Assembly: GCF_025263485.1 (NCBI RefSeq) | Contig: NZ_CP079863.1 | Location: forward strand, 4,402,001 to 4,466,000 | Direction of reading: 5' to 3' | Source of the DNA: Mycobacterium sp. SMC-2 | GTDB taxonomy: Bacteria > Actinomycetota > Actinomycetes > Mycobacteriales > Mycobacteriaceae | Length of the DNA: 64,000 nt | Shown here: positions 30,110 to 40,821 of the stretch, one piece after another | How positions within the stretch are numbered: the first letter of the stretch is position 1 | How the letters are laid out: every line of letters starts with the position of its first letter | The notes under the pieces: model-generated | The model's input: the letters and a program-made list of their open reading frames with translations, nothing else | Databases searched by the model: none | What the model was told of the DNA's origin: nothing | Made by a program: the position numbers and the translations under genes

Positions 30110-30757
30110 TCAGGCCGCACCTTCGCCGAGGTAGCGCGCCCAGGCCGGATCGAGCTCCTTGACCGTGGACAGCAGTCGCCAGTGCTGGCCCGTCGGCGGC
30201 AGCGGCGCCCGGCGCAGCACCCAGCCCAGTTCGGTGAGCAGCTTGTCGCCCTTGCGGTGATTGCACGTCGAACAGCATGCGACGCAGTTCTCCCAGGAGT
30301 GGTCGCCGCCGCGACTGCGGGGCACCACGTGGTCGACGGTGTCGGCCTTCGCGCCGCAATAGACGCAGCTGAACCGGTCTCGATGCATGAGCGCGGCCCG
30401 GGTCATCGGGACCCGGGCCCGGTAGGGAACTCGCACGTAGGTCCGCAGCTGAATCACCGAGGGCACCACGATCGAGCTGGTGGCGGAGTGGATCACCGGT
30501 CCGGCAGGGTCGTGGTGGACCACGTCGGCCTTCCCGCAGATCACCATCACGATGGCCCGCCGCATCGGCAGGGCGGTCAACGGTTCGTAGGTCGAATTCA
30601 GCAGCAGCACCCGCCGGCGGCTCCACACGGATGCGGTTTCTTGGCGGGTGGGGGGATGGGTTTCGACGCTATGCAGGCATGACGCGGTTGGGGGCCCGGT
30701 TAACCCTGCCGCGACACCAGAACTGCGGTGGCTGCGGCGTCTCTTGCCCTGCGCCAT
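30110..30757 (-). CDS. HNH endonuclease family protein (Rv2469c-like)
   Basis: The 215-residue protein has a C-terminal HNH domain with two CxxC zinc pairs (FSCVYCGA and [10 protein letters not shown]) around the core [17 protein letters not shown]. The N-terminal part ([31 protein letters not shown]) is the usual partner segment in chromosomal HNH proteins of actinobacteria. Function in the cell is unknown. ATG at 30757 has GGAGG upstream and is preferred over the longer frame. Divergent from glbO. Confidence 0.85.
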   Translation of the reverse strand: MAQGKRRRSHRSSGVAAGLTGPPTASCLHSVETHPPTRQETASVWSRRRVLLLNSTYEPLTALPMRRAIVMVICGKADVVHHDPAGPVIHSATSSIVVPSVIQLRTYVRVPYRARVPMTRAALMHRDRFSCVYCGAKADTVDHVVPRSRGGDHSWENCVACCSTCNHRKGDKLLTELGWVLRRAPLPPTGQHWRLLSTVKELDPAWARYLGEGAA

Positions 30758-30890
30758 AGATCCTCCGCGGATAGTCCACCATGATTCGCCGCCAATCGCA
30801 CCCCTATTGCAGGTGAACGGCATGTCGCCGGGGTGAACTCCGGAAGCGCGGCCGGCCCGCCTCGGGCCGGCGCCGCCAGGATGGACCACA

Positions 30891-31295
30891 ATGGAGGCGA
30901 TGGATTCCGAGCCACAGTCGTTCTATGACGCCGTCGGCGGCGCCGAAACCTTTCACGCGATCGTGTCCCGCTTTTATGCCCAGGTCGCCGAGGACGAGAT
31001 CCTGCGCCGGCTCTATCCCGAAGACGATCTGGCGGGCGCCGAGGAACGGTTGCGCATGTTCCTCGAGCAGTACTGGGGCGGCCCGCGCACCTACTCCGAC
31101 CGGCGGGGCCATCCCAGGTTGCGGATGCGTCACGTCCCATTCCGGATCACCCCGATCGAGCGGGACGCCTGGCTGCGCTGCATGCACACCGCCGTCGCGT
31201 CGATCGACTCGGCGACCCTGGACGACGAGCACCGACGTCAGTTGCTCGATTACCTTGAGATGGCCGCCCACTCGCTGGTCAACGCGGCCTTGTGA
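30891..31295 (+). CDS. glbO: Group II truncated haemoglobin trHbO
   Basis: Haem protein linked to respiratory oxygen use. The 134 residues [19 protein letters not shown] to [11 protein letters not shown] follow the mycobacterial GlbO family, with the proximal histidine in RMRHVPF and the B10/CD1 tyrosines in FYAQ and [10 protein letters not shown]. It has a few more N-terminal residues than the 128-residue M. tuberculosis form; an ATG at 30900 is the alternative. Overlaps or abuts aglA. Confidence 0.95.
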   Translation: MEAMDSEPQSFYDAVGGAETFHAIVSRFYAQVAEDEILRRLYPEDDLAGAEERLRMFLEQYWGGPRTYSDRRGHPRLRMRHVPFRITPIERDAWLRCMHTAVASIDSATLDDEHRRQLLDYLEMAAHSLVNAAL

Positions 31296-31324
31296 TGTCG
31301 GCCCACGAAACCGAGCGGGGTCCA

Positions 31325-32893
31325 ATGAACTCCTCCAAGCCGTGGTGGTCAAACGCGGTCTTTTACCAGGTGTATCCGCGGTCGTTCGCCGACAGCAACG
31401 GCGACGGGGTCGGTGATCTGGACGGTCTCACGGCCCGGCTGGAACACCTCGAACGGCTGGGTGTCGACGCGATCTGGCTCAACCCGGTCACCGTCTCGCC
31501 GATGGCCGACCACGGCTACGACGTCGCGGATCCGCGCGACATCGACCCGCTGTTCGGCGGGATGGCGGCGTTCGAGCGGCTGGTGGCGGCGGCCCACGAA
31601 CGAGGCATCAAGATCACCATGGACGTGGTGCCCAACCACAGCAGTTCGGCGCATCCCTGGTTTCAGGCCGCGCTGGAGGCCGGTCCGGGCACCGACGCGC
31701 GCGAGCGCTACTTCTTTCGCGACGGGCGCGGCTCCCGCGGCGAGCTGCCGCCGAACAACTGGAAGTCGGTGTTCGGCGGGCCGGCGTGGACGCGGGTGAC
31801 TGAACCGGACGGCAATCCCGGTCAGTGGTACCTGCACCTCTTCGACGCCGAGCAGCCCGACTTGAACTGGGAACACCCGGAGGTCTTCGACGACTTCGAG
31901 AAGACGCTGCGGTTCTGGCTGGAACGCGGCGTCGACGGCTTCCGCATCGACGTGGCGCACGGCATGGCGAAACCGCCCGGCCTGCCGGACGCCAAGGGCG
32001 ACAGCAGGGTGTTGCACCACAACGATGACGACCCGCGCTTCAATCACCCCAGCGTGCACGACATCCACCGCGGCATTCGGTCGGTCGTCGACGACTATCC
32101 CGGGGCAATGACCGTCGGCGAGGTCTGGGTCACCGACAACATCCGCTGGGCGGAGTACCTGCGGCCCGACGAACTCCATCTCGGCTTCAACTTCCGGTTG
32201 GCGCGGATCGACTTCGACGCGGTCGCGATTCACGACGCGATCGAGAATTCACTGGCGGCCACCGCCATCGAGAACGCCACACCGACGTGGACGCTGTCCA
32301 ATCACGACGTCGGACGCGAGGTCACCCGTTACGGCGACGGCGAGACCGGGCTGCGCCGGGCGCGCGCGATGGCGATGGTGATGCTGGCGTTGCCGGGCGC
32401 GGTGTTCGTCTACAACGGCGAAGAGCTGGGGCTGCCGGACGTGCAGCTGCCCGACGAGGTGCTGCAGGACCCGACGTGGGAACGCTCCGGGCATACCGAG
32501 CGCGGCCGCGACCGGTGCAGAGTCCCGATTCCGTGGTCGGGCGACGCTCCCCCATTCGGGTTCTCCTCGTCGCCGGACACGTGGTTACCGATGCCGCGGG
32601 AATGGGCGACGCTTACCGTCGAGCGGCAGATGTCGGACCCCGACTCCACCTTTTCGTTCTTCCGGCACGTCATCAAATTGCGCAAGGAGCACACCGAATT
32701 CGATGGCGAAGAGATCGATTGGTTGGACGCACCACGGGATGCGCTGATCTTTCGGCGCCGCGGCGGCGGGGCGGTGTGCGCAGTGAACGCGGGCCGCCGA
32801 CCAATACCACTGCCGCCGGGCGAGCTCATCGTGGCCAGTGCGCCGCTGATCGGCGGCAAACTCGCGCCGGATGCCGCGGCCTGGCTGGCCTGA
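31325..32893 (+). CDS. aglA: Alpha-glucosidase, GH13 family
   Basis: Hydrolyses alpha-glucosidic bonds. Family motifs are all present: DVVPNHSS, the nucleophile Asp in GVDGFRIDVAHGM, the acid/base Glu in TVGEVWV and SNHDVGRE. The product is 522 residues from ATG 31325, which aligns MNSSKPWWSNAVFYQVYPRSF with related starts. A GTG at 31292 overlapping the glbO stop (GTGA) would add 11 residues and give coupling. Confidence 0.92.
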   Translation: MNSSKPWWSNAVFYQVYPRSFADSNGDGVGDLDGLTARLEHLERLGVDAIWLNPVTVSPMADHGYDVADPRDIDPLFGGMAAFERLVAAAHERGIKITMDVVPNHSSSAHPWFQAALEAGPGTDARERYFFRDGRGSRGELPPNNWKSVFGGPAWTRVTEPDGNPGQWYLHLFDAEQPDLNWEHPEVFDDFEKTLRFWLERGVDGFRIDVAHGMAKPPGLPDAKGDSRVLHHNDDDPRFNHPSVHDIHRGIRSVVDDYPGAMTVGEVWVTDNIRWAEYLRPDELHLGFNFRLARIDFDAVAIHDAIENSLAATAIENATPTWTLSNHDVGREVTRYGDGETGLRRARAMAMVMLALPGAVFVYNGEELGLPDVQLPDEVLQDPTWERSGHTERGRDRCRVPIPWSGDAPPFGFSSSPDTWLPMPREWATLTVERQMSDPDSTFSFFRHVIKLRKEHTEFDGEEIDWLDAPRDALIFRRRGGGAVCAVNAGRRPIPLPPGELIVASAPLIGGKLAPDAAAWLA

Positions 32894-32959
32894 GCGCCCA
32901 AAGGCACGGCGGAGTAGTCGCTTTCGCATGACTACCTGGGGGTGTCGATTCGGGAGTAG

Positions 32960-32979
32960 ATACCCTGTGGGGGTACTGT
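32960..32979 (+). promoter_or_regulatory. Copper-type (RicR/CsoR-like) operator over a -10 element
   Basis: TACCC-TGTGG-GGGTA at 32961-32975 is a perfect TACCC-N5-GGGTA palindrome, like the published mycobacterial RicR motif. The -10-like TACTGT (32974-32979) overlaps its right arm. The controlled gene starts at 33022. Confidence 0.6.
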
Positions 32980-33021
32980 CGTGTCGTGGCCGAGATGTGG
33001 TCGGGAGCGAAAGGCGGGTAG

Positions 33022-33651
33022 GTGGATAACGCGTTGCGATGGGTGGTGACGGCGCTGTTCGCCGTCAGCTTCGCAGCCTATGCGTATTTCCTTGTCGCCC
33101 AGCGCCGCTGCTGGACAAGCGTTGTGAGCCAGCTGATACATCTGGCGATGTCGGCCGTGATGATCTTGATGGCTTGGGGTGTGGGAATGACCCTTCCGAC
33201 GGTAGCGGCGACGATGTGCTTTTCACTCGGCGGCGCCTGGTTTGTCAGCATCGCCGGCCACGCGCCCTGGGCCGTCGAGGGCCGGCTGACGAACTACTAC
33301 TACGCCGTGATGATGGTGGCGATGGCGTGGATGTACGGGGTGATGAATGGCGGCCTGCCGGGCCGGTCGGGTCACTCGGGCGGCGAGGCGATGGACATGG
33401 CCTCACCCGGGGCAGCATCCGAAATGCAGCATGCGGCACACCACATGCCCCAGACCGCGGACTGGGTGGACAGGGTGAACTGGATCGCGGCCCTGGGCTT
33501 CGCCGCGGTGGCGATCTACTGGGCGTACCGCTGGATCACCGGGCGCTGGACGAAGCCGATGCCGCGCACCGTTCGACCGACGTACGCGCAAATCATGACT
33601 CAAACGGTGACCGCCGCCGGCGCCGCGCTGATGTTCGCCGACATCATCTGA
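33022..33651 (+). CDS. DUF5134 membrane protein with Met/His-rich loop
   Basis: A 209-residue membrane protein with about five hydrophobic spans (8-26, 34-56, 60-78, 87-108, 155-172) and a further one near the C-terminus. Between spans, residues 118-145 hold a loop rich in Met and His (GEAMDMASPG...EMQHAAHHMPQ), suggestive of copper binding. GTG start with AAAGGCGGG upstream. The copper-type operator just upstream supports a role in copper handling, but no function is established for this family. Confidence 0.8.
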   Translation: MDNALRWVVTALFAVSFAAYAYFLVAQRRCWTSVVSQLIHLAMSAVMILMAWGVGMTLPTVAATMCFSLGGAWFVSIAGHAPWAVEGRLTNYYYAVMMVAMAWMYGVMNGGLPGRSGHSGGEAMDMASPGAASEMQHAAHHMPQTADWVDRVNWIAALGFAAVAIYWAYRWITGRWTKPMPRTVRPTYAQIMTQTVTAAGAALMFADII

Positions 33652-33723
33652 GCGGATCGGCCCGAGCGGTTCGGCCAACCGTCCTATTCTGCGCTTGGCT
33701 CGTCGCTGCTCTATACCTAGTAC

Positions 33724-34758
33724 ATGGCGACCTACGCGTGGACAGTGATCGGAGCCGGGCCCGCGGGGATTGCTGCCGTGGGGAGGCTGCTCGATCAGGG
33801 CGTACCGCCTGACAAGATCGCCTGGATCGACCCGGCCTTCGGTGCAGGAGACTTGGGCGGTAAGTGGCGTTCGGTGTCCAGCAACACCATTGCCGGGACT
33901 TTCCTGAGTTACTTGAATGGTTCTGCGGCGTTTCGGTTCTCACAGGCCCCGCCCATGCCGCTGGCCGAAGTCGACCCGGAGGAAACCTGCGCCCTCGCCC
34001 TGGTCGCCGACCCCTTGGTGTGGGTCACCGCACAGTTGCGCCATCGGGTGCACGTGTTCGAGACGACCGCGACCACCCTGTCGCTGCGGCGACGGCAGTG
34101 GTGGATCGAGACGCAGGACCCGGAACTCACCTCCGACAACGTCATCCTCGCCGTCGGTGCGGTGCCAAAGAGGCTCGACTATCCCATCGACGAGATTCCG
34201 GTCGAGGTCGCCCTTGATGCCGACAAGCTCGCCGAGGTGCCGCTCGAAGGCGCGACGGTTGCCGTCTTCGGCTCGTCGCACTCGTCGATGATCGCGTTGC
34301 CGCACCTGCTACGGCTTCCGGTCGCCAAGGTGATCAATTTTTACCGCAGCCCGCTCAAATACGCTGTCTATCTGGATGATTGGATACTGTTCGACGACAC
34401 CGGGCTCAAGGGAAGAGCCGCCGTGTGGGCCCGCGAGAACATCGACGGGGTGTACCCGGAACGCTTGGAGCGCTGCTGGGTCTTTAGCCCGGAATTCGAC
34501 GCGAAGGTCGCCGAATGTGACCACGTGATCTACACCGTCGGTTTCGAGCCGCGGAGGCTGCCCGAGACGCCGCAGTGGGGTCCGCTGCAATACAACCGGA
34601 TGAACGGAATCCTTGCCCCCGGCCTGTTCGGGCTGGGCATCGCATTTCCGGATTACGCCGAAGACCCGTATGGCTACGGGCAATACCGCGTGGGCCTCAA
34701 GAAGTTCATGGATCACCTGGACGCGGTCCTGCCGCTGTGGATGATGTACGGGACGTGA
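33724..34758 (+). CDS. FAD/NAD(P)-binding oxidoreductase, uncharacterised
   Basis: The 344 residues open with the FAD dinucleotide motif VIGAGPAGIAAVGRLL and have a second Rossmann motif VAVFGSSHSSMIALP near residue 180 plus IYTVGFEPRR, as in flavin-dependent monooxygenases and Pyr_redox_3 proteins. There is no CxxC redox pair, so it is not a classical disulfide reductase. It lies 72 bp after the DUF5134 gene and might share its transcript, though a TATTCT -10-like box lies between them. Substrate unknown. Confidence 0.75.
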   Translation: MATYAWTVIGAGPAGIAAVGRLLDQGVPPDKIAWIDPAFGAGDLGGKWRSVSSNTIAGTFLSYLNGSAAFRFSQAPPMPLAEVDPEETCALALVADPLVWVTAQLRHRVHVFETTATTLSLRRRQWWIETQDPELTSDNVILAVGAVPKRLDYPIDEIPVEVALDADKLAEVPLEGATVAVFGSSHSSMIALPHLLRLPVAKVINFYRSPLKYAVYLDDWILFDDTGLKGRAAVWARENIDGVYPERLERCWVFSPEFDAKVAECDHVIYTVGFEPRRLPETPQWGPLQYNRMNGILAPGLFGLGIAFPDYAEDPYGYGQYRVGLKKFMDHLDAVLPLWMMYGT

Positions 34759-34787
34759 TCGCGAGCGAGGTCGGGCCGGCCGATGCG

Positions 34788-35462
34788 TCAGCGCAGCAGC
34801 AGCGTGGGGTCTCCGCGGCGTCGGTACACGGAGCCGAACCGGGCATCGATGCGCAACCAGGTCGGCAGGACCCGGACGCGGATCATTTCGTCCGCGCCGA
34901 CGGCATCCGGTGACTGCGGCAGGAAACCCATTGCCGTCAAGGCGAACACACACCGCATGGGCAGCCCCACGCTGGCCTCGGGGGAGCTCACCTGAATGAC
35001 CTCCTGGTCCAGCAGGGACACGGGCGGGCCGTGCGAACTGCCGTGTTCCTTGGCGAGTCGCGCACCACGCTGCGCCAGTTCGAGGACCACCCGGGCGGGT
35101 ATGTCCTCGAGGTGCGTGAAGCCGGAGTCCGGCGGCAACGCCCCCCGCCACGCCGAGTCCATCGCGAAGCCGGGATCGACGTAGCCCGAGTCGTCCATCG
35201 CGGACAGGCCGCGCGCCAGGGCGTCCGCGCCCACCGACAGATCATCGGGCCGCACTTCGCCACCGACCACCCGGCTGGCCAGGACGTCGAAACCCGTTGC
35301 CACCCAGGCCGTCAGCAGGCCGGCCGGTCGAGTCCGCAGGCGAATGACGGCGGCGTCGTCGAGGCGCAGCGCGTAGTCGACGAACGCGGCCAGATCCCTG
35401 CGCTGGGCGGCCCGGTCGGCTGGCCCCAACCAGAGCCCGCGGTCGACTACTACCGAATCCAC
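34788..35462 (-). CDS. Conserved hypothetical protein (Rv2474c-like)
   Basis: A soluble 224-residue protein with no motif I recognise; composition and codon use are ordinary for the genome. GTG start at 35462 overlaps the end of the thioesterase gene by 13 bp, so it belongs to the gdh-thioesterase transcript. Convergent with the flavoprotein gene, 29 bp apart. Confidence 0.8.
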   Translation of the reverse strand: MDSVVVDRGLWLGPADRAAQRRDLAAFVDYALRLDDAAVIRLRTRPAGLLTAWVATGFDVLASRVVGGEVRPDDLSVGADALARGLSAMDDSGYVDPGFAMDSAWRGALPPDSGFTHLEDIPARVVLELAQRGARLAKEHGSSHGPPVSLLDQEVIQVSSPEASVGLPMRCVFALTAMGFLPQSPDAVGADEMIRVRVLPTWLRIDARFGSVYRRRGDPTLLLR

Positions 35463-35863
35463 CGTTGCAGATACTCCCGATGGTGTGGGGAGAGCCGCAC
35501 CAAGCGCTCCTCCTCGATATGAACGGCGGCCAGCTGCGACTCGGCGATGACGGCGGGCTTAGACTCGGGGGCGGCGCTGACCGAGCGCACTTCGTAGCCC
35601 AGCGTAAAGTCCACCGCCCGCAACCGCTTGGTCCACATCGTCACCTGCAGCGGCGAATCGACCAGCCGCAGTTGACCTTTGTAGGTCACCTTGACTTCGG
35701 CGATCAGCAATCCGATGGTCAAGATGTCGACCTCGAATGCTTCGCGCAGGAACTGGACCCGCGCCTCCTCCAGGATCGTGACCATGGTCGCGTGATTGAC
35801 GTGCTGATACATGTCGATGTCCGACCAGCGCACAGGTACGGGGGCGACGAAGCCGATGCTCAA
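35450..35863 (-). CDS. Hot-dog fold acyl-CoA thioesterase (Rv2475c-like)
   Basis: The 137-residue 4HBT-type protein has the signature [25 protein letters not shown], where the Asp of SDID..HVNH is the family's catalytic residue. Likely hydrolyses short- or medium-chain acyl-CoA; substrate unknown. Its ATG overlaps the gdh stop codon by 4 bp (ATGA). Confidence 0.9.
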   Translation of the reverse strand: MSIGFVAPVPVRWSDIDMYQHVNHATMVTILEEARVQFLREAFEVDILTIGLLIAEVKVTYKGQLRLVDSPLQVTMWTKRLRAVDFTLGYEVRSVSAAPESKPAVIAESQLAAVHIEEERLVRLSPHHREYLQRWIR

Positions 35864-38800
35864 CTAGACGATCCTCTCCCGCTGGTGCGGGTCATCCGCC
35901 GGATCTGGCGCGCGGCCACCGAAAGCGTCGCGAGATCCTTCTCCCCGCTTTCTTGGATTTCGATGAGGGTGCGGCGGGCCCGCTCCACCCGCGATGCCGA
36001 CAGGTGCTCCCACTCGGCGATCTTCTCCTCGCCGCTTTCGTCGGGCTCCCCCACGGCGAGCACGTCGAAGCACAACGACCGCAGCGAGGCATAGATGTCG
36101 TCGCGAATCGCCAAGCGCGCCAGGGAATGCCAGCGGTCGTTTCGGGGCAGCTCGGATACCGCCGTCAGCAGGGCGTCCGTGCCCAGCCGGTCCATCAGGG
36201 CGAAATAGGTGTCCGCCACCTCGGCGGCGTCGATGTCATTGATGTCGGCGATGTCGATGATGTCGAGCAGGCTGAAGCGGTACAGACCGGCGGCGATCGT
36301 GTACGCCAAATCCTCGGGCGTGCCCTGCGAGCAGAACTCGGCGGCTTCCTTCTCGACGATCGCCTTGTCGTCGCCGCGCAGCCACTCCGACATCCGGGGA
36401 GTGAGGTCTTTGACTTTCGCGGCGAACCGGTTGATCTCGGCGCCGACGGCCAGCGGCTGTGGACGGTAATTGAGCAGCCAGCGTCCGGCGCGGTCGATCA
36501 GCCGCCGGGTGTCCAGCGTGAGCCGGTCCGACAGTGGGACGGGCAGATTCGCGGCGCGGATCCGCCGCCAGATATCCCCCACGCCGAAGATGGCGTCCGT
36601 GGCGACGTAGGTCCGCACCGCGTCGACGGACCCCACGCCGACATCTTCGGTGATTCGGAACGCGTAGGTGATGCCCGCGGTGTCGACCAGGTCGTTGATC
36701 AGCATGGTGGCGACGATCTCGCGGCGCAGCTGGTGGGTGCGGATCTCCGGGGTGAACCGTTCCCGCAACGGCGTCGGGAAGTATTGGGGCAACCGGGATG
36801 CGAACACGTCCTGCTCGGTCAGTTCGGTGTTCAGCATCTCCTCTTTGAGGCCGAGTTTGACGTGCGCCATCAGGGTGCACAGCTCGGGCGAGGTGAGCCC
36901 GATGCCCGCCTCCCACCTCCGGTTGACTTCCTTTTCCGATGGCAGCGCTTCCAATTCGCGGTTGAGCCCTCGCTCGTCGACCAGGTACTGAATCTGCCTG
37001 CCGTGCACCGGCAGCAGGCTGGCCGCGTTGGCGCGGCTGATGCCGATCAAGTCGTTCTGATCCTCGTTGTCGGTGAGCACCAGTTGCGCGACCTCGTCGG
37101 TCATCGACTCCAGCAGCTCTTTGCGCTCGCCGGGGTCGACCCTGCCGGCGGTGACCAGCGAGTCGATCAAGATCTTGATGTTGACCTCGTGGTCCGAACA
37201 GTCCACACCGGCGGAGTTGTCCATCGCGTCAGTGTTGATGCGCCCACCCGACAGATCGAACTCGACGCGGCCCAGGGCGGTCACCCCCAGGTTCCCGCCT
37301 TCACCGATCACCTTGGCGCGCACCTGAGTTGCGTTGACCCGGACGGGATCGTTGGCGCGGTCGCCGACGTCGGCGTCGGACTCGGATTGGGCCTTGATGT
37401 AGGTGCCGATGCCGCCGTTGAACAGCAGATCGACCGGCGCCTGCAAGATCGCCTTGATCAGGTTGGGCGGGGTCATTTCGGTGATGTCGCCGTCGATGCC
37501 CAACGCATCGCGCACCTGGGGGCTGACCGGGATGGATTTGTGTTCGCGGCTGTACACCCCACCGCCCTCACTGATCAACGACTTGTCGTAGTCGTCCCAG
37601 CTGGACCGCGGCAGGTCGAACATCCGCTTGCGTTCCTCCCACGAGGACGCGGTGTCGGGGTCGGGATCGAGGAAGATGTGCCGGTGATCGAAGGCGGCGA
37701 TCAATCGGATGTGTTTGGACAGCAGCATGCCGTTGCCGAACACGTCGCCGCTCATATCGCCGATGCCCACCACCGTGAAGTCCTCGGCCTGGGTGTCGAC
37801 ACCCATCTCCCGGAAGTGTCGCTTGACGGCCTCCCACGCGCCCCTGGCGGTGATGCCCATGGCCTTGTGGTCGTAGCCCACCGATCCGCCGGACGCGAAG
37901 GCGTCGCCCAACCAGAATCCGTAGGACTTCGCGACGTCGTTGGCGATGTCGGAGAAGGTGGCGGTGCCCTTGTCCGCGGCCACCACCAGGTAGGCATCGT
38001 CGCCGTCCCGCCGTAACACCTCGGGCGGCGGGTTGACCTTTTTCGTTGCGTGGTCGACGTTGTCGGTGACGTCGAGCAATCCGGAGATGAACAGCTCATA
38101 GCAGGCGACACCTTCGGCGCGGGTGGCCTCGCGATCCTCCGCCTGATCGCCGGTCGCCAGCGGCGGCCGCTTGACGACGAAGCCGCCCTTGGCCCCGACC
38201 GGCACGATGACGGCGTTCTTAACCGCCTGCGCCTTGACCAGTCCGAGGACCTCGGTGCGGAAATCGTCGCGGCGGTCCGACCAGCGCAGCCCGCCGCGGG
38301 CCACCGGGCCGAACCGCAGGTGCACGCCTTCGACGCGGGGCGAATAGACGAAGATCTCGTACTTGGGGCGCGGCAGCGGCAGCTCGTCGATGAGCTGAGC
38401 ATCGAGCTTGAGGGCCAGCACATTTCGGGCGCGGGCCGAACCCTCGCGCGTCACAAAGTAATTGGTGCGCAACGTCGCCTGAACCAGTGACGCGAACGCG
38501 CGCAGAATGCGGTCGGTGTCGAGGCTGATCAGCGCGTCGATGTCGGCGGCGACGGCGGTCGCCGCCGCCTGTGCGTCGCGGTTGGTTGACGAGTCCGACG
38601 GCCGCGGATCGAAAAGCGCCTCGAACAGGGCGACCAGAGACCGCGCGGTCGAGGGGTGCTCGCCCAGCACCGACTCGATGTAGGACTGGCTGTAGGGAAA
38701 GCCCGCCTGCCGCAGGTATTTCGCGTAAGCGCGCAACAGCACGACCTGCTGCCAGGTCAGCTGTGCGCGCATGACCAGCTCGTTGAACCGGTCGATCTCG

Positions 38801-40701
38801 ACCCGGCCTTCCCAGATCGCGGTCACCGCGTCGGCGAATCGCTGTGCGGTCGCGTCGCGCTCGGCGGGTGTCGTCGCGGGCGCGATGGTGGGCTGCGTCG
38901 AAATCTTGAACTGGTAGATCCATACCGGCAGCCCGTCCGGGCGGGTCACGGCGAACGGTCGTTCCTCGAGCACCACCACCCCCATGCTCTGCAGCATGGG
39001 CAGCAGCTGGCTCAGCGAAGCGGTGCGCCCACCCAGGAACCATGTCAGCTGGGCGGCCCCATCCGCGCCGTGTTCGGAGAACACCAACTTGACCGAATTG
39101 TCCTGCAGCTCTTGGACGATGGCGATGTGCTCGATGGCATCGGCCGGGCTGACGGCCTGCTTGTAGACCTCGGAGAACGCCGTCGCGTAGTGCTCGACGT
39201 CGGACTGTCCGACGGGGCCGCCCGTGGCCGCGCCGATCAACCGGTCTGTCCAGGTTCGCGCGGCCTCGCTCAGCAGCCCCTGGATGCGGACCCGGTTGTC
39301 CTCGGAGACGTCGACCGGTCCCGCGTCTTCAGACAGCCGGACCATGAAATGCATGAGGGCCCATGGTGATTCGCTGACGCGGGCGGTGAACTCCAGTCGC
39401 GTACCACCAAACTCGCGGACCAGGATGTCCTCGATCTGCAGCCGCACCTGCGTGGTGTAGCGGTCGCGGGGCAGATAGACCAGGCAGGAAACGAAGTACT
39501 GGAGCCGGTCGGCGCGCAGGAACAACAACGCCCGCCGTTGGGATCCCAGATCCACCACCGCTTTTGCCATCGCCAACAGCCGTTCGGCGCTCAGCGTGAA
39601 CAGTTCCGAACGCGGAACGGTTTGGATGACGTCGAGCAGCAGTTGGCCGGGGTGAATCGGGTCACTGTCGGCCAGGGCCAGCGCCTCGCGCACCCTGGTC
39701 GAGACCGTCGGAATCTCCAAGACGTCCGCGTTCATGGCGGCGACGGTGAAGAGCCCGACGAAGCGGTGTTCGACCACGCCCTCTTCGCCGCCGACGTTCT
39801 CGCGAACCGCGATGGCGTACGGGTAGGCGCCGTAGCGCAGGTAGCTGCCGACGACCGATTGCGCCAACACCAGCATCGTGTCGTCGTCGGTCAACCGGGG
39901 GCGGGAACCGGTGCGGACGCGCAGGACGCCCAGGCCGGGTGACCCGTCGCCGGAGACCAGACGGTCGTGCACGTGGCAGCGCTGGTAGCCGAGCAGCAGG
40001 AAGTTGCCGTTACCCAGCCAGCGCAGCAGGGCCGCGACGTCGTCGCGGTCGGGGGCCGAGAAGTGGCCTTGCGCGTTGGTTTCGACCTCCGCGGCCAGAC
40101 CGCTGAGGGCGGCGATCAACGCGCCGGCGTCGCTGGCGACCTGTTGCACGTCTGACAGGACCTTGGGCAGCAGCCGTTCGACCTCGGCGAGTCCCTTGCT
40201 GTCGACCGACGGCAGCAGCTGCACGTGTATCCACGCTTCGCCGACGTATTGCGGGGCGCCGGGGGGTTTCGGTTGGACGCCGACCAGCTCGCCGTCCGGG
40301 TTGCGGTTCACCTCGAACACCGGCGTCATGATGGCCGCGTAGGGCACGCCGAGCCGGTGCAGCAGCACGGTCACGGAGTCCATCAGCATGCCGCCGTGGT
40401 CGGTGACGACTTGCAGCGCGGGCCCGAATCCGGCGGGGTCGTCCGGGGGGTAGACGGCGACCTTGCTCTGGCCCGAAGGACGGCGCTGACCCAGCCGATA
40501 GTGGGCGCCCAGCATGGCCGGAGTCAGGATGGTGGTTGGGACGGTCAGGTCGATAGGACCCGATTCCACCCCCGGTTCGCCGGCGCGCGGGCCGCGATAG
40601 CTCTCGATGTAGGCCTTGGCGATCCAGTCCGGAATGTCCTGCCGCCGGGAGAAGGCGGTCCACGGCTTGAGGCTCTGCTTGGCTCCGGGATCGATCGTCA
40701 T
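35860..40701 (-). CDS. gdh: NAD-specific glutamate dehydrogenase, large (L180) class
   Basis: Oxidative deamination of glutamate to alpha-ketoglutarate; in mycobacteria controlled by GarA and needed for nitrogen balance. About 1613 residues with N-terminal ACT-like regulatory domains, the catalytic domain ([41 protein letters not shown]) and the NAD domain ([11 protein letters not shown]). The ATG at 40701 has GGGAG upstream and gives MTIDPGAKQ; a TTG at 40716 would add five residues without a ribosome site. Confidence 0.97.
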   Translation of the reverse strand: MTIDPGAKQSLKPWTAFSRRQDIPDWIAKAYIESYRGPRAGEPGVESGPIDLTVPTTILTPAMLGAHYRLGQRRPSGQSKVAVYPPDDPAGFGPALQVVTDHGGMLMDSVTVLLHRLGVPYAAIMTPVFEVNRNPDGELVGVQPKPPGAPQYVGEAWIHVQLLPSVDSKGLAEVERLLPKVLSDVQQVASDAGALIAALSGLAAEVETNAQGHFSAPDRDDVAALLRWLGNGNFLLLGYQRCHVHDRLVSGDGSPGLGVLRVRTGSRPRLTDDDTMLVLAQSVVGSYLRYGAYPYAIAVRENVGGEEGVVEHRFVGLFTVAAMNADVLEIPTVSTRVREALALADSDPIHPGQLLLDVIQTVPRSELFTLSAERLLAMAKAVVDLGSQRRALLFLRADRLQYFVSCLVYLPRDRYTTQVRLQIEDILVREFGGTRLEFTARVSESPWALMHFMVRLSEDAGPVDVSEDNRVRIQGLLSEAARTWTDRLIGAATGGPVGQSDVEHYATAFSEVYKQAVSPADAIEHIAIVQELQDNSVKLVFSEHGADGAAQLTWFLGGRTASLSQLLPMLQSMGVVVLEERPFAVTRPDGLPVWIYQFKISTQPTIAPATTPAERDATAQRFADAVTAIWEGRVEIDRFNELVMRAQLTWQQVVLLRAYAKYLRQAGFPYSQSYIESVLGEHPSTARSLVALFEALFDPRPSDSSTNRDAQAAATAVAADIDALISLDTDRILRAFASLVQATLRTNYFVTREGSARARNVLALKLDAQLIDELPLPRPKYEIFVYSPRVEGVHLRFGPVARGGLRWSDRRDDFRTEVLGLVKAQAVKNAVIVPVGAKGGFVVKRPPLATGDQAEDREATRAEGVACYELFISGLLDVTDNVDHATKKVNPPPEVLRRDGDDAYLVVAADKGTATFSDIANDVAKSYGFWLGDAFASGGSVGYDHKAMGITARGAWEAVKRHFREMGVDTQAEDFTVVGIGDMSGDVFGNGMLLSKHIRLIAAFDHRHIFLDPDPDTASSWEERKRMFDLPRSSWDDYDKSLISEGGGVYSREHKSIPVSPQVRDALGIDGDITEMTPPNLIKAILQAPVDLLFNGGIGTYIKAQSESDADVGDRANDPVRVNATQVRAKVIGEGGNLGVTALGRVEFDLSGGRINTDAMDNSAGVDCSDHEVNIKILIDSLVTAGRVDPGERKELLESMTDEVAQLVLTDNEDQNDLIGISRANAASLLPVHGRQIQYLVDERGLNRELEALPSEKEVNRRWEAGIGLTSPELCTLMAHVKLGLKEEMLNTELTEQDVFASRLPQYFPTPLRERFTPEIRTHQLRREIVATMLINDLVDTAGITYAFRITEDVGVGSVDAVRTYVATDAIFGVGDIWRRIRAANLPVPLSDRLTLDTRRLIDRAGRWLLNYRPQPLAVGAEINRFAAKVKDLTPRMSEWLRGDDKAIVEKEAAEFCSQGTPEDLAYTIAAGLYRFSLLDIIDIADINDIDAAEVADTYFALMDRLGTDALLTAVSELPRNDRWHSLARLAIRDDIYASLRSLCFDVLAVGEPDESGEEKIAEWEHLSASRVERARRTLIEIQESGEKDLATLSVAARQIRRMTRTSGRGSSS

Positions 40702-40821
40702 GCCGATGGCTCCCAACTAGTGACCAGTGCCACTGCGTTCAACCGCCCACTCCCCCCGCGCAGCCGGGAGACGCCCCAAGCGGCCGTCGGGGCCGCATCG
40801 TCGGGACGTGCGCAGTTGACA

